Below are positions 60,445-64,000 of a DNA stretch of 64,000 bases, piece after piece. Positions within the stretch are counted from its first letter, which is position 1; every line of letters begins with the position of its first letter. This DNA comes from Bin5 sp965204705 (GTDB lineage: Bacteria; Chloroflexota; Anaerolineae; Caldilineales; Caldilineaceae), in assembly GCA_965204705.1 (NCBI GenBank), contig OZ242006.1, positions 3,968,001 through 4,032,000 on the forward strand. Reading direction: 5' to 3'. The notes under the pieces are model-generated. The model searched no databases. It saw only the letters and a program-made list of their open reading frames with translations, and was not told the origin of the DNA. The position numbers were made by a program, and so were the translations under genes.

Positions 60445-60915
60445 AAGCGGGGTCTGGCCGCATATTAGACTTTTTGTTTGGTTTGCCCCGACCCGACTGC
60501 TACCCCTTCATTCACCTTCCAAGGCGCCCCAGAATCTGTTTTCGCAGCGTCGAGCTCGCGTGTTGTCCGGCTTCGGAGCCAGTCGACTACGGCCGAAAGG
60601 TAATGGTAAACTGTTCTCGTGTCATCGATGTCGGCCTATCCCTCATGGAATTGTCCCCAGGAGGAACTGTACAGCCTGAACGGGATTGGAGGCCAACACG
60701 GTCAGATCCCTACTGCTGCCCGCGGCGGGTGGGCGGTTCACCTTCCCATTACGATTGCCGACGAAGACTTGCTTCTTGACGAGCGGTTTCCTCTCCGGCA
60801 GGATTACGCGGGCTCGCACGACTTTCTCGGGGCGCAAAAGATGCTGTCTGTTTGCAAAGGTTGAAATCAGACTTGCAGGCCACTTCAGTTACCTATACAA
60901 GTGCAGGAGGAGATA
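60445..60915. other. Intergenic region with a doubtful small frame
   Basis: An 81-codon frame at 60619-60864 (GTG start; LPITIADEDLLLDERFPLRQDY in its second half) has no ribosome site and no recognisable family. It is probably noncoding. I see no strong promoter or terminator. Confidence 0.4.
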
Positions 60916-61641
60916 ATGTCAGACGGCGCGTCTTTGAAGCAGCGCATACGGAGGGGGGACATTGTGGTCGGCGTGTCCGCGCCCTTTAACGCCACCAAAA
61001 GTGAGCTTGAAGAGATTCTGAGCAAGGACAGTTACGACTTTCTGTCGGTGGACAGCCAGCATTCGCCCTACAACGAAGAGAGGGTGGTGGAGATCTGCGG
61101 GCTGGCGGCGGAGCTGGGTGTCCCCGTTCAGTTTCGCATTAAACACACGCGGCACGCCTATCTGATCGGCAATATCCTCGACCTGGGGCCGTTGGGCATC
61201 GAGATTCCGATCGTAGAGGAGGAGGCGACGGTGGATGAGGCGATCGAGGCCTTCTATTATCCGCAGGTTGGCAGGCGGAGTTGGGGCGGCGCGGCGCGTT
61301 ATGGCATAGAGGGGCGGGATGTGCGCCTGGAGTATGCTGACTGGTGGAACCGCACCGGCATTCTGTGCCTGCAGATGGAGTCGGTTCGGGCCGTGACCAA
61401 TGTGCGCAAACTCGCCAAGCCGGGCGTCGACTGTTTGACCTGGGGGCCGAACGACCTGCTCTTTGACCTGGAGGCGCATCCGGAGCATCCGTTCAGGAGT
61501 GTTGACGACTGTGTGGGGCACGCGCTCAAGCAGTTAGAGGGCGCGGACGCCAAGATCAGCTTCAGGAACTACTCGCCTGACCTGCGCAACAAATACCTCG
61601 ACATGGGCGTCACAGTGCTGATGGAAAGCCCGCAGAGTTAA
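60916..61641 (+). CDS. HpcH/HpaI-family class II aldolase
   Basis: 241 aa from ATG 60916 with AGGAGGAGATA upstream; an in-frame GTG at 60901 is less likely. Members cleave 2-keto-3-deoxy or 4-hydroxy-2-oxo acids to pyruvate plus aldehyde with a divalent metal. Signs: SVDSQHSPYNEERVVE (His base), GIEIPIVEEEATVDEAI, PQVGRRSWGG, metal ligands in LQMESVRAV (Glu) and TWGPNDLLFDL (Asp). It would suit the end of a sugar-acid pathway. It is followed by an NHL protein, 51 nt after its stop. Confidence 0.9.
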   Translation: MSDGASLKQRIRRGDIVVGVSAPFNATKSELEEILSKDSYDFLSVDSQHSPYNEERVVEICGLAAELGVPVQFRIKHTRHAYLIGNILDLGPLGIEIPIVEEEATVDEAIEAFYYPQVGRRSWGGAARYGIEGRDVRLEYADWWNRTGILCLQMESVRAVTNVRKLAKPGVDCLTWGPNDLLFDLEAHPEHPFRSVDDCVGHALKQLEGADAKISFRNYSPDLRNKYLDMGVTVLMESPQS

Positions 61642-61692
61642 CTTTCGGTAGCCGGCGACGGGCCGCGAGGCAACGCTGCAGAGGAGGGGGAG

Positions 61693-62550
61693 ATGGCTTC
61701 ACATGACGGCAAGTTCAAATTCGAGGTCGTAAAGGGGTGGGGCCAAGGGCCCGGCGGCCGAGAATTCGGCGGGGTGACGCCGGCGGTGGCGACGGACTCG
61801 CGTGATCGCGTCTACATCGCCCGCCGAGAGCCCCCGGCGATTCTGGTCTATGACCGTGAGGGCGATTATCTGACCGAGTGGGGCGGGGACCTTCTAAAGA
61901 ACCCGCACAGTGTCTGGTTCAACCAACAGGACGAACTGTACGTAGCCGACGTCGACGACCACACCGTGCGCAAGTTCGACACCGACGGGCGCGTGCTGCA
62001 GACGCTGGGCACTCTCGACCGGGTCGGTGCGCCGGGACAGCCTTTCAACCGGCCGACCTGGGCGGTGGAGGCTCCGTGGGGCGATCTGTATGTCACGGAC
62101 GGGTACGGCCAGGATCTCGTGCACCGCTTTTCGGCCGACGGAAGTCTGCTGCATACATGGGGAGAGAAGGGTACCGGACCGGGGCAGTTCGACCTGCCTC
62201 ACGGCCTGCGCGCTGACAGCCGGGGACGGGTGCTGGTCCTGGACCGTACGAACAGGCGTCTCCAGATCTTCGATGCGGAGGGCAAGTATCTGGAGGAATG
62301 GACGGACCTGGAAAGCCCCAACGATCTCTACATTGACAGAGAGGACAACGTTTACATCGCGGAAGGCGGACACCGTATCAGCGTCTTCAACCTAGATGGG
62401 GGGCTGCTGGCGCGCTGGGGCGAGCATGGCGAGGCGGCCGGCCAGTTTGCAAATGGCCCTCACGGGCTGTGGCTTGATTCGCACGGGGACCTGTACGTGG
62501 CCGAAGTACCCTTTCTCGACAACCGGCTGCAGAAGTTCAGCCGGGTTTGA
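61693..62550 (+). CDS. NHL-repeat beta-propeller protein
   Basis: 285 aa. It is made of six or so NHL-type blades of about 45 residues (for example DELYVADVDDHTVRKFDTDGRVLQTLG, GDLYVTDGYGQDLVHRFSADGSLLHTWG, DNVYIAEGGHRISVFNLDGGLLARWG). It has no signal peptide and no catalytic lyase region, so the function may be ligand or protein binding, or a carbohydrate lactonase-like role. Peptidyl-alpha-hydroxyglycine amidating lyase is a relative by fold. GAGGAGGGGG precedes the ATG. The dioxygenase gene starts 16 nt after its stop. Confidence 0.88.
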   Translation: MASHDGKFKFEVVKGWGQGPGGREFGGVTPAVATDSRDRVYIARREPPAILVYDREGDYLTEWGGDLLKNPHSVWFNQQDELYVADVDDHTVRKFDTDGRVLQTLGTLDRVGAPGQPFNRPTWAVEAPWGDLYVTDGYGQDLVHRFSADGSLLHTWGEKGTGPGQFDLPHGLRADSRGRVLVLDRTNRRLQIFDAEGKYLEEWTDLESPNDLYIDREDNVYIAEGGHRISVFNLDGGLLARWGEHGEAAGQFANGPHGLWLDSHGDLYVAEVPFLDNRLQKFSRV

Positions 62551-62565
62551 AGCGGGGAGCCAACC

Positions 62566-63336
62566 ATGCTAAGCGACCAACAGATCGACCATTTTGAAAC
62601 GTTCGGGTTCCTGCTGTTGCCGCAGCTGTTCTCTTCGGCGGAGATTGACGAAATTCGCCGTTCGGCCGACGAGCTATGGCGAGTCGAGCGGGGCGGAGGT
62701 CCCGACCTGGGCGAGTACCAGCATGTTGCGCCGTTTATCGAGTCGAGCAGCGGCCTATCCGGGTTGCCTGAAGACGACCGCCTCTACCTGACAGTTGAAC
62801 AGCTGCTGGGCGCCGGTTTCGTGTGGGGCGGCTCCGAAGGCAACAAGGGCAGCTTCAACGAGACGCAGAGCCACGCGTGGCATTGCGACCGGCCCGGAGA
62901 AGAGGAGCCGGACTATGTGCGCATTAAGGTGATGCTCTATCTGATGCCCACGACAAAGGAGACGGGCGCGCTGCGCGTTATGCCCGGTTCGCACCGGCCA
63001 CCGTTCTACGATCAACTTGACAGGCTGAATCATATCCAGTCGCGGCCGGACGAAATGCCGTTTGGCGCGACGGGACCTGAGCTGCCTGGTTGTGCGCTGG
63101 AGGTCGAGCCGGGCGACGCGGTCTTCTTCAATCAGTACCTGTATCATGCCGTTTTTGGCAAGCAGGAGGACCGGCGTTACATTGCACTGAAGTATGCAGC
63201 GAAGCCAACGGTTGCGCGCCACTACGAGGCACTGAAAAAGCACGGGGCCTTCTCCTTTCACAGGTTGTTTGTGGACCGAGCGCGACCTCGTATCCGGCAG
63301 ATGATTGAGCTGCTGCCGGCTGAGGACTGGCCCTGA
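62566..63336 (+). CDS. Phytanoyl-CoA dioxygenase family protein
   Basis: 256 aa. It begins MLSDQQIDHFETFGFLLLPQLFSSAEIDEIR, a typical start. Fe(II) ligands are H106 and D108 in HAWHCDRP and the distal His near 194 in YLYHAVFG, followed by RRYIALKYA with the 2-oxoglutarate Arg. GALRVMPGSHRPPFYDQL is the usual turn. It is a 2-oxoglutarate-dependent oxygenase of unknown substrate and a distinct sequence from the family member at 32929-33657. GGGGAG precedes the ATG. It is followed by the bicupin gene. Confidence 0.93.
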   Translation: MLSDQQIDHFETFGFLLLPQLFSSAEIDEIRRSADELWRVERGGGPDLGEYQHVAPFIESSSGLSGLPEDDRLYLTVEQLLGAGFVWGGSEGNKGSFNETQSHAWHCDRPGEEEPDYVRIKVMLYLMPTTKETGALRVMPGSHRPPFYDQLDRLNHIQSRPDEMPFGATGPELPGCALEVEPGDAVFFNQYLYHAVFGKQEDRRYIALKYAAKPTVARHYEALKKHGAFSFHRLFVDRARPRIRQMIELLPAEDWP

Positions 63337-63374
63337 CGCTTGAAAGCGTTCGGGCGCTCGCGGGAGACTTCAAC

Positions 63375-64000
63375 ATGCCGAAAGTTGTGAACTGGCGAGA
63401 GGCGCAGCCGGTGGTCAGCCATGAGAGCGCCATTGTCTGGAGTTGCCTGCAGCCCAGACCCAGTGGCGAGGCGGCAGGTAGGCAACCGGCTGCGGGCGAG
63501 ACTCTGGAAAAGCTGGGCGTCTTCACGGTGCACGCGGTGCAGGGGCGAAAACAGTCGGATTATCACAAACACGAAAACCGGGAGCAGCTCTACTACATAC
63601 TCGCCGGTTCCGGGCAGATTCTGTGCGGCGATTTACTGTCCCCAATTGAGGAAGGCGACATAGTTTACTTGCCGTCGGGTCAATACCATCAGGTGTTCAA
63701 CACGGGAGACGGCTGGCTGCATCACCACGTGATCAACATGCCGGTTGAAGGGGACGGCGGCCGGTTTGTGAGCCGCAACTGGCGCGAAACAGCGCCGATG
63801 AGCGACGGGTTGGGCGCGGTACGCTGGCATCTGCTCGGCCCCGAGACAGCAGAGGACGGCGGTTGTTTGCGCGGGCTGGCCTTTATCGACCGGGAGATGG
63901 TGCAGCCGCGACGGCGGTCGGCCGAACGGCACTCGCAGGACGTGGAGCAGATCTACTACATTTTGTCCGGGGAGGGCACGCTGGTCGCTGACGGCGAGGG
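63375..64000 (+). CDS. Bicupin protein, C-terminus off the window
   Basis: At least 208 residues from ATG 63375 with GGAGA upstream; the frame stays open to the right edge. Two cupin domains can be seen: SDYHKHENREQLYYILAGSG with its His ligands and PSGQYHQVFNTGDG in the first, and AERHSQDVEQIYYILSGEG opening the second. Such proteins bind a metal and act as isomerases, dioxygenases or sensors of small molecules. It is the last visible gene of the plus-strand catabolic cluster. Confidence 0.88.
   Translation, partial: MPKVVNWREAQPVVSHESAIVWSCLQPRPSGEAAGRQPAAGETLEKLGVFTVHAVQGRKQSDYHKHENREQLYYILAGSGQILCGDLLSPIEEGDIVYLPSGQYHQVFNTGDGWLHHHVINMPVEGDGGRFVSRNWRETAPMSDGLGAVRWHLLGPETAEDGGCLRGLAFIDREMVQPRRRSAERHSQDVEQIYYILSGEGTLVADGE

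Noticed and set aside
60619..60864. Small 81-codon frame between the deformylase-like and aldolase genes
   Set aside because: No ribosome site and no family; left as doubtful noncoding sequence.

Overview
The window (about 58-60% GC by eye) looks like chromosomal DNA of a Chloroflexota bacterium, most plausibly an Anaerolineae/Caldilineales-like heterotroph. This rests on gene style only: many binding-protein transporters with Tat or lipobox signals, several phytanoyl-CoA dioxygenases, an Uma2 protein, M81 peptidase and Gfo/MocA enzymes, and GC-rich intergenic hairpin repeats. No rRNA, tRNA, CRISPR array, phage or transposase gene was recognised.

Region 1 (1-2461, minus strand) is an aromatic amino acid operon: chorismate mutase (aroH), prephenate dehydratase (pheA) and DAHP synthase (aroF, cut by the window edge). 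Upstream lie a promoter with a perfect 9-bp inverted repeat abutting its -35 box, a leader reading frame with eight Phe/Trp/Tyr codons in twelve, and an intrinsic terminator whose 5' arm can pair instead with a segment inside the leader frame. This reads as a ribosome-mediated attenuator and is the most notable finding.

Region 2 (2462-13105) has a dispersed repeat, an SDR dehydrogenase, and a translationally coupled operon (Uma2 endonuclease, nitroreductase, and a 1165-aa fusion of an EndoQ-like nuclease with a UvrD/Rep helicase). A minus-strand operon follows: coiled-coil protein, SelB, aldo/keto reductase.

Region 3 (13505-32766) holds a peptide ABC transporter with a gamma-glutamyltransferase, an enolase-superfamily dehydratase, a VOC protein, two glycosyltransferases, an aldo/keto reductase, a PlsC acyltransferase, a NIP-like aquaporin, a sugar ABC transporter, a kinase-like protein and a 5'-truncated permease remnant.

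Region 4 (32929-51231, mostly minus) holds a phytanoyl-CoA dioxygenase and a sugar ABC operon with an M81 peptidase and a DegT aminotransferase. It continues with a GNAT protein, a 2-hydroxyacid dehydrogenase, and a second sugar ABC operon with an intracellular glycoside hydrolase, preceded by a large FG-GAP propeller gene that may be transcribed leaderless.

Region 5 (51257-53052) is gene-poor: a 138-bp tandem repeat, an AT-rich perfect hairpin, two more copies of the dispersed repeat, and a strong promoter. That promoter opens Region 6 (53318-64000, plus strand): an oligopeptide-type ABC transporter, a c-type cytochrome lipoprotein, two Gfo/MocA oxidoreductases, a deformylase-like protein, an HpaI-type aldolase, an NHL protein, a phytanoyl-CoA dioxygenase and a bicupin cut by the right edge.

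Five transporter clusters carry binding proteins and permeases, but no ATPase gene occurs in the window, so they probably share ATPases encoded elsewhere. Predicted intracellular enzymes next to them (GGT, M81, glycoside hydrolase, Gfo/MocA, aldolase) suggest import of organic solutes followed by cytoplasmic processing.
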